DNA of 64,000 bases from JAJPKK01 sp963800215 (GTDB lineage Bacteria > Pseudomonadota > Alphaproteobacteria > Rhizobiales > Xanthobacteraceae). Within the stretch, counting starts at the first letter, position 1; every line of letters starts with the position of its first letter. The DNA lies in assembly GCA_963800215.1 (NCBI GenBank), contig CAWCZY010000018.1, positions 310,001 to 374,000 of the forward strand. Direction: 5' to 3'. The translations under genes and the position numbers were made by a program. Shown piece by piece: positions 29,152 to 37,789 of this stretch. The notes below the pieces were generated by a model, which was not told where the DNA came from, made no database searches, and was given only the letters and a program-made list of their open reading frames with translations.

Positions 29152-29562
29152 TCAGACCGCCTCGCCTTGCTCGCAGCCGGACAGGTCGTCGACGTCGACC
29201 GGCGGAGGATAAAAGCCACCCGCCGAGCAAGCGAGGGTGATCGCGGGCCGCTGACGGCCCCACAACCGATTTGGTTCCTCGGTGCGTTTGCGGGATTGAG
29301 CAAAAATCGCTCCCCCGAGAACCGAGCCCAATTCCTGCACCAGGGCGTTCAATTCGCAAGTGGCCGCGATTGTGAGGCCGATCTGGCGCAAATGCGATTT
29401 GCGGTAGCAGTGCATCGCGAGGCTGGCCCGTTCATCTGCCCGCAGAGGTGCCACAAGGTCGAGCACGCTCTCTTCCGTCGCATGGTGCAGACGCCCGATT
29501 AACTCCTCCGAAATGCAGATGTCGTCCACCCGTATCCGGTTTGCAAAGTTGATCATATCCAC
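29152..29562 (-). CDS. Conserved hypothetical protein
   Basis: 136 residues, MDMINFANRIRVDDICISEELIGRL at the start, then HHATEESVLDLVAPLRADERASLAMHCYRKSHLRQIGLTIAATC. The first 90 residues are helical and charged, without a signal peptide. The C-terminal 45 (Pro-rich, Gly-rich, ending VDVDDLSGCEQGEAV) look disordered. I have seen this type in Bradyrhizobium genomes but know no function. It stands alone between repeats and a non-coding stretch (29563-29834) in which I found nothing. Confidence 0.68.
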   Translation of the reverse strand: MDMINFANRIRVDDICISEELIGRLHHATEESVLDLVAPLRADERASLAMHCYRKSHLRQIGLTIAATCELNALVQELGSVLGGAIFAQSRKRTEEPNRLWGRQRPAITLACSAGGFYPPPVDVDDLSGCEQGEAV

Positions 29563-29834
29563 CCCCTGCCTTCACGCGATCCGGTCAACGCGACGGCGAC
29601 AAAAACATTCTCCCGCAAACCAAGTAGACGCGTCGCGCCAAATCACATGCATATAAAGGCGAAATGACCTTACAGGAGCCGAAGCCCGTAGTGGTTGCAG
29701 AATTACCACACTCTCCCGCAATGCCGAGCCGGAGGTGTGGCTATTCCGTGTGGCAATTAAGACCGAGTAAGACCGAGGCAGACTGGATTGATCGCGCCCG
29801 CCGTGGGTCGGGCGCGGCCCGTTCCGCGCCAACG

Positions 29835-30752
29835 CTAGGGATGGGCGGCTTGCTGCTCGGCCATTATGGCGTGGAACATGGCCTCCTCGACGTCCGCCTC
29901 CAGCGTGCAACTGGCAGGATCGATGAAGGGATTAGGGCTACCGTCTTTGAGCTTGGCGTATTTCTCGTGCATGTCGTACTGGGCGCCGTGATCTCCGAGC
30001 TGCACGTCGCAGGGCAGCGCGCGCACGATCTTGAAAGAGCGGTTGAGCTCGTCGGCAATCTCCGGCGTCACCACCGCGGGCGGGCGCAAGCTGCAGCCGA
30101 ACATCACGTTGTAGGTCTTCGCACCCTCCTGCGCCATCGTCGTCCAGGTCGTGCAGCCGCGGGTGTGGCCCGGCGTCAGATGCGCGACCAGCGTCGTGCC
30201 GCCCAATGTCACCGGCTCCCCGTCATGCAGGACCTTGTCGATCGGGTGCTCCTTGCCGCCGGGCTTCAGTGCTTGCAGCGCCGGCACGTCCTCGGCCATC
30301 GCCATCACCTGCGCACCGGTCATCTGCTTGACCAGGGCATCGCCTTCCTGGTGATCGCGATGGGCGTGGTTCCCGAGCAGGATCTTGATATCGGAGAACT
30401 TGAACCCGAGGTCCGCGACCGACTTCGCGATCACCGGCACGTTGCGTTCATAGGTGCTGTCGATCAGGATATTTCCTTGCGGCGTCACGACGAGGAAGGA
30501 GCTGAGCGTTCCGGTCCCGACGTAATAGATGTTGTCGATGATCTTGTGGGGCGGGAACTGCGTGGTCTGATCCGCCTGCGTGCCCATATTGCGCGCCAGG
30601 ACCGACCGTGGCGTGTAGGTCTGCCCCCGGACGGTGACCGTCGGATGATCGGCCGGCGGCGGAGCTTGTGCAAAGCTCGGGCTTGGGCGCTCACAGACGA
30701 CGACCGCTCCGAGGAGACAAATGAACAATTGCAACCCGGATATTTTCGTCAT
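29835..30752 (-). CDS. Metallo-beta-lactamase-fold hydrolase, subclass B3-like
   Basis: 305 residues from ATG 30752, with a Sec signal ending near SFA-QA. Zinc ligands: HAHRDH in LLGNHAHRDHQEGD (HxHxDH motif), the third-site His in HLTPGHTRGC, and LGDHGAQYDMHEKY. YYVGTGTLSSFLVVTPQGNILIDSTYERN is the classic start of B3 enzymes. It would be a periplasmic hydrolase; beta-lactamase activity is possible but environmental B3-like proteins often have other or weak activity. Confidence 0.87.
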   Translation of the reverse strand: MTKISGLQLFICLLGAVVVCERPSPSFAQAPPPADHPTVTVRGQTYTPRSVLARNMGTQADQTTQFPPHKIIDNIYYVGTGTLSSFLVVTPQGNILIDSTYERNVPVIAKSVADLGFKFSDIKILLGNHAHRDHQEGDALVKQMTGAQVMAMAEDVPALQALKPGGKEHPIDKVLHDGEPVTLGGTTLVAHLTPGHTRGCTTWTTMAQEGAKTYNVMFGCSLRPPAVVTPEIADELNRSFKIVRALPCDVQLGDHGAQYDMHEKYAKLKDGSPNPFIDPASCTLEADVEEAMFHAIMAEQQAAHP

Positions 30753-30810
30753 CGCTCCCTCCAGAGATCGTCGAGCGAACCTAGCATAGCACGGCGCGGA
30801 ATGGCGCGGG

Positions 30811-31083
30811 GTGCAGGGCTGGGCTCGATTTATCCTGCACGACGAGATCACGGCGATCGATCATGCCTTGACCCGGCCGTGGACCGTCACCAGGAACTAT
30901 CGCCGGGCGAATTCGGACAAAGCCGGTGTGGATCGAGTTAACTGCAATGAGGACAACCCCCATGTGCTCATCGGCGGAGACAATTATTACCTCAGCGCCG
31001 ACGGCCTGCTGATGCCGGCACGCAAGAACCAGGCGCCACCGGATTTGAAATATTTCAATCGGCCGCCAAGGCATCCGGAGTGA
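30811..31083 (+). pseudogene. Truncated C-terminal fragment of a secreted-protein gene
   Basis: The frame reads LHDEITAIDHALTRPWTVTR, then NPHVLIGGDNYYLSADGLLMPARK, ending YFNRPPRHPE-TGA. This is a well-formed protein tail resembling the end of roughly 300-residue secreted proteins with a DEITAIDHALTRPW segment that occur beside MBL or lyase genes in soil Rhizobiales. The upstream part is missing and there is no credible start or ribosome site, so it is probably a remnant left by deletion. Confidence 0.55.
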
Positions 31084-31209
31084 GGCCGGCCAGAGTGAGT
31101 CCCTGACTTACTCCGCCTGACGAGCCGCCGCCCGATCTGCGTTGTTTCGCGCCGCCGCGCGAACCGGTGGCGGCGTGGGCGCCCCATCTCGACCGTGGAA
31201 CCGGCGGCC

Positions 31210-31630
31210 TTACGGGGCGACGCTCTCGTCCTTGACCACCTCGAGGCCCGGCTTGTCCTTGTCGAGGATCACGAGCTCGACCGTGCGGGCCGGCTTGTCG
31301 GTGAGGTTCTGGTTGCGGTGAATGGTGCCGCGCGGGATGTAGACACTTTCGCCGACCTTGAGCACGCGCGGCGGCTGGCCCCTTGACCGTGAAGCTGACT
31401 TCGCCTTCCTGCACGGCTTCCCATTGATCGCCGGGATGACGGTGGAAGGGGGTGCCGCCCTTCGCCGGGAGGTTGACGGTCTGCAGCCGCACGATGCGCG
31501 AGGCGTCGTTCTCCAGCGGCGTGGTGAAATATTGAACCACATTGTTACCGGCCGGCGGCGTCTGCGACCACGCGGCCGCCGCAGCCATGGCGGTCGCCAC
31601 GATGATGGCCGGAACGATCAGCTTGTTCAT
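31210..31630 (-). CDS. Secreted cupin-domain protein, one frameshift
   Basis: About 140 residues with a Sec signal (MNKLIVPAIIVATAMAAAAAWS). The cupin motif 1 lies in GGTPFHRHPGDQWEAVQEGEVSFTVKG. Motif 2, in the shifted frame, reads VGESVYIPRGTIHRNQNLTDKPA. The frame changes near 31380, where one G in AAGGGGCCAG is surplus (expected TVKGQPPRV). A GGAGGATTTC site precedes ATG 31630. Such small cupins bind a metal; the ligand is unknown. Confidence 0.75.
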
Positions 31631-31696
31631 GAAATCCTCCCTTGGATTGTTGTCGGCGGCGACGTTAGCGCAGCGGGCGGCGGCGGACAATTGCAT

Positions 31697-32662
31697 TCAA
31701 TCCCACACCGTCGGTTCCTGAGGCAGGCGCTTCATCTCCACCTGCAGCGACACGTCGCCGGCGATCTCGACGGTTTGCGGGCCGCCCTCGAAACCGGATT
31801 TCCAGACGGCGAGTCCAAACTGCCCCGCCGGAATCTCCAGGTTCGCCAAACCGGCTGCGTCGGTCGCGGCGCGGTAAGGGCCGAGCGCGACCTGGACGTC
31901 CGCGAGCGGTACTGCCCCTTCGCTCTCCGTGACCTTGACCGTCAGCCTGTGCTCGGGCGCTCGGACAACGGCAAAACCGAAAGTGGCGGAGCTCTCGTCG
32001 TGAGGCAGCTTGAGCTCCTGTTCCGGGAATCCGGCGCGCCAGGAAAACGTCCCTTCGCTGTCGGGGGCGGTGAGTTTCATCTGCGCCCAATACAGGCCCG
32101 AAGTCCCCGGCCATGGCGTATCGCCGAGCGTGCCCCGGCCGACCACAGCGCCGGCCTCGTCGGAGATTTCGACTTTGGCGCCCTTCAATTCGCACGCGCC
32201 GGAGCTCTTGGCACCCACCGTCACCGAGAATTCGCCGCCGACCTGCACCGGCGAGGCGATCGCCCACACCGCAAGGCTCGTCGTGTGCGGCCCGGTTCGA
32301 AACGCGATCGGCAGCGCCGCTTCCTCGTAGATGTCCTCGCCGATCTGCTGGCGCGGGAACGCGACGGCCAGGCCGTAGGCGCCGATGTGATCCGGCGCCC
32401 TGATGGCGATCGCGGCCGTTTCATTGAAGCCGTCGCGGTGCTCGGTCAACGCCGGGGCCGCCACGACTTGCTCCGCCGCCATGATCTCGACGCGACCGCC
32501 GCGCAGATCGCTGTCCCCGCAGGAGACCCTGACCTTGAAGCTGACGCTGGTCGCGACCGGCACCTCAGCCGGAAGCGGCGGCACGATCTCAAGGGTCACC
32601 CTTCGGGGTTGCGTCCTGGTGTCGCCGTCTCGCTGAGAAGCGATATCGTGAGGCTTTGCCAT
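31697..32662 (-). CDS. Multi-domain Ig-like / carboxypeptidase-regulatory-like protein
   Basis: 321 residues, no signal peptide. Three beta-sandwich-like segments: VTLEIVPPLPAEVPVATSVSFKVRVSC..., then WAIASPVQVGGEFSVTVGAKSSGACELKGAKVEISDEAG, and a C-terminal RLTVKVTESEGAVPLADVQVALGPYRAATDAAGLANLEIPAGQF. The last is a textbook CarboxypepD_reg/Cna-B-like repeat. Presumed structural or binding role; the missing signal is odd for such folds. It is followed by the flavoprotein gene upstream on the same strand, separated by a palindromic repeat. Confidence 0.7.
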   Translation of the reverse strand: MAKPHDIASQRDGDTRTQPRRVTLEIVPPLPAEVPVATSVSFKVRVSCGDSDLRGGRVEIMAAEQVVAAPALTEHRDGFNETAAIAIRAPDHIGAYGLAVAFPRQQIGEDIYEEAALPIAFRTGPHTTSLAVWAIASPVQVGGEFSVTVGAKSSGACELKGAKVEISDEAGAVVGRGTLGDTPWPGTSGLYWAQMKLTAPDSEGTFSWRAGFPEQELKLPHDESSATFGFAVVRAPEHRLTVKVTESEGAVPLADVQVALGPYRAATDAAGLANLEIPAGQFGLAVWKSGFEGGPQTVEIAGDVSLQVEMKRLPQEPTVWD

Positions 32663-32682
32663 GGTTCCTCGGCCGCCGCTTA

Positions 32683-32803
32683 TCCCTCCCCGTCTTCGGG
32701 GAGCGCAGGGTGGGGTTCTTTCATCCTTCAGTCGGCCGTGCCGCGTGGCCCCCACCCGACCTCGCTTCGCTCGGCCACCCTCCCCGAAGTCGGGGAGGGA
32801 CAA
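32683..32803. repeat. Palindromic intergenic repeat (CCCTCCCCGTCTTCGGGGAG ... CTCCCCGAAGTCGGGGAGGG)
   Basis: Two hairpins with TCCCTCCCCG/CGGGGAGGGA ends. Same family as 8482 and 40349. It lies just beyond the flavoprotein stop and may act as a transcript 3' end. Confidence 0.6.
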
Positions 32804-32810
32804 GCGCGCC

Positions 32811-34498
32811 CTACCCTTCCCGCGCGGCGGCGTGGAAGCCGGCGATGCGGCCGAACGTGGCCGCCCGGCAGATGCCGTGCTGGCCGAACCCGCCGGAGGA
32901 ATTGCCGCACGCGTAAAGGCCGGGAATGACCTTGCCGTGGAGGTCGATCGACCTCCGCGCTGGGGCTGATCCGAATGCCGGTATAGGAGTCGTGTAGCGC
33001 GGGCGTATGCCAGGCCGCGTAGAACGGCGGCTTGGCGATCTTGAACATCGGCCGCGGCTTCTTGAAGTCGGCATCGGCGCCGGAATCGACGAACGAATTG
33101 TAGCGTTCCACCGACTTGCGCAGCGCCTGCGCCGGCATCGGCCGCCATTGGTATTCGTTGACGATCTTGGCAGCCAGTTCCTCGATGGTATCGGCGCTGA
33201 AGAAGTAGCCGTCGGGATCGACATGGGGCGGCTTGACGTCCCACTTTTCGCGGGCCACCGCGTCGGCGTCGAACACCGCCCAGATCGGACCGCCGCCGTT
33301 GAATTTCCTGGGATCGCCGGTCCAAGCCAGCGCGGCGGCGTAGAATTCGTAGTCCCGTGTCGGGACGGTCTCGTCATAGAAGCGCAGGCCGTTCTCCTTC
33401 ACCAAGATCACGTTCTGGTAGTCCCGCACGACGAGGCCAAGCGCGCGGGCGCGGAAGAAATGCGGGCTGGTCGGATAAAGCTCGGTGATGGTGCCGTTGC
33501 TCTTCTTGCCCATCCGCCCCTTGGTGATGAGATTGTCGTCCTGGGTGGTCTGGCAGGCCGTCGCTCCCAGTGCCGCGCCGATCTCCATGGCGGCGATCTC
33601 GCCGTCGCCGGTGCGCTCGGTCCATTCGCTGTTTTCCGCCTGGTATTCCTCGGTGAGCCTCACGTCGAACATGGTGCGGAACACCGGGTTGCCGGCGCTG
33701 CCGCCGGTGGCGATGATGATGCCCTTGCGCGCCCTGATGTTCATGGTGCGGGTTTTGGGCTTGTACCACTCGTCGACTTCGACGGCAGTGATGCCGGTCA
33801 CGCGGCCTGCCAGCGGACTCTCGCGGTGGATTTTCGTCATCTGCTGCTGCAGCAGGATCTCGATGCCCATCTCGCGCGCGGTCTTTTCCAGCGGCCGCAC
33901 GAAACCGGAGCCCCGCGCCGGAGTGGTGGGCTCGTTGGGCCATCGCACCACGTTCAACCGGGTGCGGCTGGCGATCGAGGCGATCGGGAACGCCGCGATA
34001 GCCCTCCCACTTGACCCCGTGCTTCTCCAGCCAGTCGAACAATTCGAGATTGTTGTCGGCCTAGGTGCGCACCAGCGCGCGGTCGCTGAACCGGCCCATG
34101 GGCTTTTCCGGCCGCGACCAGTCCGCGAATGCGAGATCGGGCGTGTCCTGCACGCCCTTCGCCTTCTGCAGCCGGTTGCCGCCGCCGATATAGAGGCCGC
34201 CATAGCTCATCATGGCGCGGCCGCCGATGTCGAAATTCTTCTCGACGATCAGCACCGACGCGCCCTTCTCGCGCGCCGCGATGGCCGCGGTCAGCCCGCC
34301 GGCGCCGGCGCCGATGACGACCACATCGACCTCGCGGTCCCAGCTGATCGCTTCCGCCGCCTGCGCCGGTTGCGCCGGCAACGCCGCCACGGCGCCGACC
34401 GCGGCGCCGGTGGTCAGGAAGCTGCGCCGGTCCAGTGCCGCATTGGCGCGGCCGTCGGCGTTTTTCTCAGGGCCGGCTTCTCCAGGCGATTTCGACAC
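32811..34498 (-). CDS. Tat-exported FAD-dependent oxidoreductase (fumarate reductase/ketosteroid dehydrogenase-like), interrupted
   Basis: About 560 residues if repaired. GTG 34498, twin-arginine signal LDRRSFLTTGAAVGAVAALPA, then FAD motif VDVVVIGAGAGGLTAAIAAREKGASVLIVEKN. Further on come GIIIATGGSAGNPVF, ENGLRFYDETVPTRDYEF and the C-terminal GLYACGNSSGGFGQHGICRAATFGRIAG. It reduces or oxidises a C=C bond in the periplasm. The locus has an in-frame TAG at 34063-34061 (expected Tyr). It also has one extra base near 34000 (CGCGGCG for CGCGCG) and a 4-base TCGA duplication near 32950. The stop codon makes genuine loss of function more plausible than for gatAB, but sequence error remains possible. 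Confidence 0.8.
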
Positions 34499-34552
34499 TT
34501 CGGCCTCCTCCGATCGGCGTCCGATGGCTGCTCGAGCGCGATTTCACGCCGG

Positions 34553-35314
34553 TCAGAGAACCTTGTAAAGGCGCTGGTCGTAGAGATTGGCTCGCGCGAC
34601 CCGGCCCCCCATCACCGTGGCGGCGCGGAACTGCAGGGTATGGGCGGCCGTTTCATGGGCGTCGAAGGCCTTCGCGTCCTTCCATGCCGCCACGACCTCG
34701 TAATGGTTGATGCGGGGCGGGGGCTGCCGGTAGATCTCGTAGCGCACGGCGCCGTCCTCCTTCCGGCTGGATTCGGCCAGCCCCTTGATCAGCGGCTGCG
34801 CGTTGGCGGCGACGGCGGGATCGTTGCCCATGAAATCGATGTGCTCCACCAGGTAGAGCGCGCCGCTGGCCGGCTCGGCCCGCGCCGGCGAGTTGGCAAA
34901 GGCCTGCAGCATGTGCCGGTCCGGCGGACTGTTGCGGATCGGCTTGAGCGCGTCCTGGAATGCGGCCTTCGCCGCTCCCTTGTCATGGGCTTCGAAGGCC
35001 CCTTGGTCTTTCCAGCCTTCGACGATCACGAAGCGATTGGGGCGGTGGGTCTCCTGCAGCACGGTGAACTCCAGATTCGCCGCTTCGTGCCTGCCGGCCT
35101 CGCGATATTTCTTGAGGAGGTCGATGCCCTGGCCGAGCGCGTTCGGCGCGACATCGAGATAGGTCACGGCAAAGACCCCCTCGGCGCCGGTTTGCGCCTG
35201 CGCGGTGGGGACGGCGGCGGCGACCGCGATCATGAAAGCACCGGCAATGGCAGGCACCCACCGGCCGGACGGAACGAACGAGGGCACCGATGGCATTTTC
35301 ACAATGAGACGCAT
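34553..35314 (-). CDS. Secreted protein with two ABM (antibiotic biosynthesis monooxygenase-like) domains, copy 1
   Basis: 253 residues with a Sec signal ending AQA-QT. Two ferredoxin-like domains of about 95 residues each: FAVTYLDVAPNALGQGIDLLKKYREAGRHEAAN with VIVEGWKDQGAFEAHDKGA, then LYLVEHIDFMGNDPAVAANAQPLIKGLAESSRKEDG with HYEVVAAWKDAKAFDAHETAA. The E-W-K-D---F-AH pattern is the ABM signature. The family includes heme-degrading and quinone-forming monooxygenases without cofactors. A paralogue follows immediately upstream (35340), a tandem duplication. Confidence 0.82.
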   Translation of the reverse strand: MRLIVKMPSVPSFVPSGRWVPAIAGAFMIAVAAAVPTAQAQTGAEGVFAVTYLDVAPNALGQGIDLLKKYREAGRHEAANLEFTVLQETHRPNRFVIVEGWKDQGAFEAHDKGAAKAAFQDALKPIRNSPPDRHMLQAFANSPARAEPASGALYLVEHIDFMGNDPAVAANAQPLIKGLAESSRKEDGAVRYEIYRQPPPRINHYEVVAAWKDAKAFDAHETAAHTLQFRAATVMGGRVARANLYDQRLYKVL

Positions 35315-35339
35315 GGGACGGTCCTCCGGTGGCCGGCGA

Positions 35340-36074
35340 TCAGTTGATGGGCGAATAGAGGCGGTCGTCGAACGGCGAACCGAGCAGCGGCCCCACGCCG
35401 TCGCGGAACTGCCGGGCGTAAGCCGACATCTCGTAGGCGTCGAAATCCTTGCGGTTCTGCCAGGCGGCGATCAAGGTCGTGTGGCTCATCGGCGCATTGA
35501 TCGACCGGACGACGTCGTAGCGCAGATTGCCCTCGCCCTTCCTCGCCGCCTCCGCCACCGCCTTCGCGGCCGCCAAGGTCGCATCGATGCCCGGCGGGAA
35601 CACGTCGAGATGCAGCTGCATGTAGACGGCGTCGTTTCCCGCCGCAGCCCGGGCCGGCGCGACCGAGATCACCTGATAGTCACGCCGGTCGTAGGGAGCG
35701 CCGGCAATCGGCTTGAGCTTGTCGCGAAGTTCCGCGGTGTGGGCGGCCTTCTCGTTGGCCTCGTAAGCCGACAGGTCCTTCCAGCCCTCATAGATCACGA
35801 ACCGGTTGGGCCAATCCGCCTCCTGGAGCAGTGTCACTCCCAGGTTGCCCGCCTGCTTGAGCGATGCATCGCGGTACTGCTTGAGGAGCGCCACGCCCTG
35901 GGCCGCCGCGCCCGGCGCCACATCGAGGCTCGTCACGCCATAGACGGAATTGGTCCCGCTCTGGGCCCGCGCAGCCGGACCGGCCGTGACCGCGAGCAGG
36001 AAGGCGATGCCCAACAGGCACCAAGCGAGAGGCTGGATTGACGGCGCAGCCGAGCACCTGCGAACGGAAATCAT
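35340..36074 (-). CDS. Secreted protein with two ABM domains, copy 2
   Basis: 244 residues from MISVRRC (a longer ATG at 36092 adds MLEETP). Signal ends ARA-QS. YGVTSLDVAPGAAAQGVALLKQYRDASLKQAGN with FVIYEGWKDLSAYEANEKAA, then YMQLHLDVFPPGIDATLAAAKAVAEAARKGEGN with TLIAAWQNRKDFDAYEMSAY form the same two-domain layout as the neighbouring paralogue, from which it differs at roughly half of positions. The two genes are 25 bp apart and likely co-transcribed, with the flavoprotein gene downstream on the same strand. They might serve the same oxidative pathway. Confidence 0.8.
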   Translation of the reverse strand: MISVRRCSAAPSIQPLAWCLLGIAFLLAVTAGPAARAQSGTNSVYGVTSLDVAPGAAAQGVALLKQYRDASLKQAGNLGVTLLQEADWPNRFVIYEGWKDLSAYEANEKAAHTAELRDKLKPIAGAPYDRRDYQVISVAPARAAAGNDAVYMQLHLDVFPPGIDATLAAAKAVAEAARKGEGNLRYDVVRSINAPMSHTTLIAAWQNRKDFDAYEMSAYARQFRDGVGPLLGSPFDDRLYSPIN

Positions 36075-36377
36075 CGGTGTTTCCTCCAGCATGGGCGCCT
36101 GTTCCGGCTGCCTGGCCCCGTCTCACGGGCGATTTCGTAGAACTACGCGATTTCACCGGCCTTAGAAAGAGGCCGCCATGGCCCCGGCGGGCAATCGACC
36201 GTACCCGAAGGCCTCGCGAAACGCGCTTTCGATTTGGCCGCCCCTGCAGCAAAACGCTGGAAAGTCGTATAGGGTCCGGTTCCGACCATGACAGCCGGGG
36301 CACCACAGACCCCGGCTTTCAGCACCCGCAAGCGCACGCCATTTCGGCCAACCGTTCGTCCGGGAGGAGGGATCGCG

Positions 36378-37715
36378 ATGACAGAGGCATCCGGCACGTT
36401 TGCCGCGCGCTACGAGCGGGGCATCCAGTTGCGGCGCAAGACTCCCCGCGAAAAGCACGCCGATCTCGCACCCGCCAAACGCGATCCGGTGGCGATCCTC
36501 GCGGCCGGCGACCGCACCCGCGTGCCCGAGCTGATACCGGAGCGCTACCGGCGGATGCTGGTCAGCCCGTTCACCTTCCTGCGCGGCGCCGCCGCCGTCA
36601 TGGCGCAGGACCTCAAGCACGAGCCGAGGGCGGGGATCGCCGTCCAAGCCTGCGGCGACTGCCACCTCATGAATTTCGGCGCATTCGCCACGCCGGAGGA
36701 GATCATCCTTTTCGACATCAATGATTTCGACGAGACCCTGCCTGGCATCGACTTCACGGTCGATCTCAAGCGGCTGGCCGCGAGCGTCGCGGTGGCCGCG
36801 CTGGACGCCAAATTCTCCGGCAAACGCGCCCGTGCCGCCGCCGCGACCGCCGTCGAGGCATATCGCACCCGTATGCGCGTGCTCGCCAAATTGTCACCGC
36901 TTGAGGTCTGGCACAGCAGGATCGAGTTGGCGCGCGAAATCAAGCATATCGAGAACCCGGCGCTCAAACGCCGGCTCCAGGCCGTTATCGCCAAAGCGGG
37001 CAAAACGGTCGAAAAAGACGACAACTTCCCGCATCTGGTAAAGGGCAGCAAGATCGCCGACAAGCCGCCGACGATCTATCATTTCAAGCAGAAGGGCGAC
37101 CCGCGCGAGCGCGTCGATCCCGACGAGGTGTTCACAGCCTATCGCAAGCGCCTGCCGCCGGAGCGGCTGTGCCTGCTCGAGCGATACACGCTCCGGGACA
37201 CCGCTTTCAAGGCCGTCGGGGTCGGCAGCGTGGGCACGTTCTGCGCCGTCAGCCTGTTCACCAGCGGCGACGGATCGCCCTTGTTCCTCCAGTTCAAGGA
37301 AGCCCAAAAATCCGTGCTCGAATGCATGGGGCCGAAATTCGACGGGCACCCCGGACGACGCGTCGTCGAAGGCCAGCGGACCATGCAGGCCGCGAGCGAC
37401 ATCTTCCTGGGTTGGACCGAGGACGTGGTGTCCGGCCGGCATTTCTACGTGCGCCAGCTCAAGAACCGGCGGCTCGGGTCGATTGCCGAGTTCGTCGAGG
37501 CGAACGCCCTCGTCAGTTACGCCCGCCTGTGCGGGCGCACCCTCGCCCGCGCCCATGCGCGCGCGTCCGATCCCGGCGTGATCGCGGGATACATGGGCAA
37601 GAACGACGTCTTCGACGATGCCCTGGCATCTTTCGCGATGGCCTATGCCGCCCGCACGAAGCAGGACTACGATCTGCTCGCGAAGGCGAAGGGCGGTGCC
37701 CCCGAGAAGGCCTGA
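36378..37715 (+). CDS. DUF2252 family protein
   Basis: 445 residues from ATG 36378, chosen for its GGAGGAGGGA site; an upstream ATG at 36288 adds 30 Arg/Pro-rich residues. FTFLRGAAAVMAQDLKH, QACGDCHLMNFGAFATPEEIILFDINDFDETLPGIDFTVDLKRLAAS and GRTLARAHARASDPGVIAGYMGKNDVFDDALASFAMAYA are the DUF2252 signatures. The GD-H--NFG...FDINDFDE arrangement resembles the catalytic loop of aminoglycoside-phosphotransferase/kinase folds. Cytosolic; the substrate is unknown. Confidence 0.88.
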   Translation: MTEASGTFAARYERGIQLRRKTPREKHADLAPAKRDPVAILAAGDRTRVPELIPERYRRMLVSPFTFLRGAAAVMAQDLKHEPRAGIAVQACGDCHLMNFGAFATPEEIILFDINDFDETLPGIDFTVDLKRLAASVAVAALDAKFSGKRARAAAATAVEAYRTRMRVLAKLSPLEVWHSRIELAREIKHIENPALKRRLQAVIAKAGKTVEKDDNFPHLVKGSKIADKPPTIYHFKQKGDPRERVDPDEVFTAYRKRLPPERLCLLERYTLRDTAFKAVGVGSVGTFCAVSLFTSGDGSPLFLQFKEAQKSVLECMGPKFDGHPGRRVVEGQRTMQAASDIFLGWTEDVVSGRHFYVRQLKNRRLGSIAEFVEANALVSYARLCGRTLARAHARASDPGVIAGYMGKNDVFDDALASFAMAYAARTKQDYDLLAKAKGGAPEKA

Positions 37716-37789
37716 CAGGGTTTCGCATGCATCCGGTTTCCGATTGTCGTATGGCTCACGGCCGGAACAAATCCTGGAACCGATGAACG

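Noticed and set aside
29563..29834. Possible small gene or RNA between the hypothetical gene and the MBL gene
   Set aside because: The region is slightly AT-richer, with no frame having a start site or hairpin of note.
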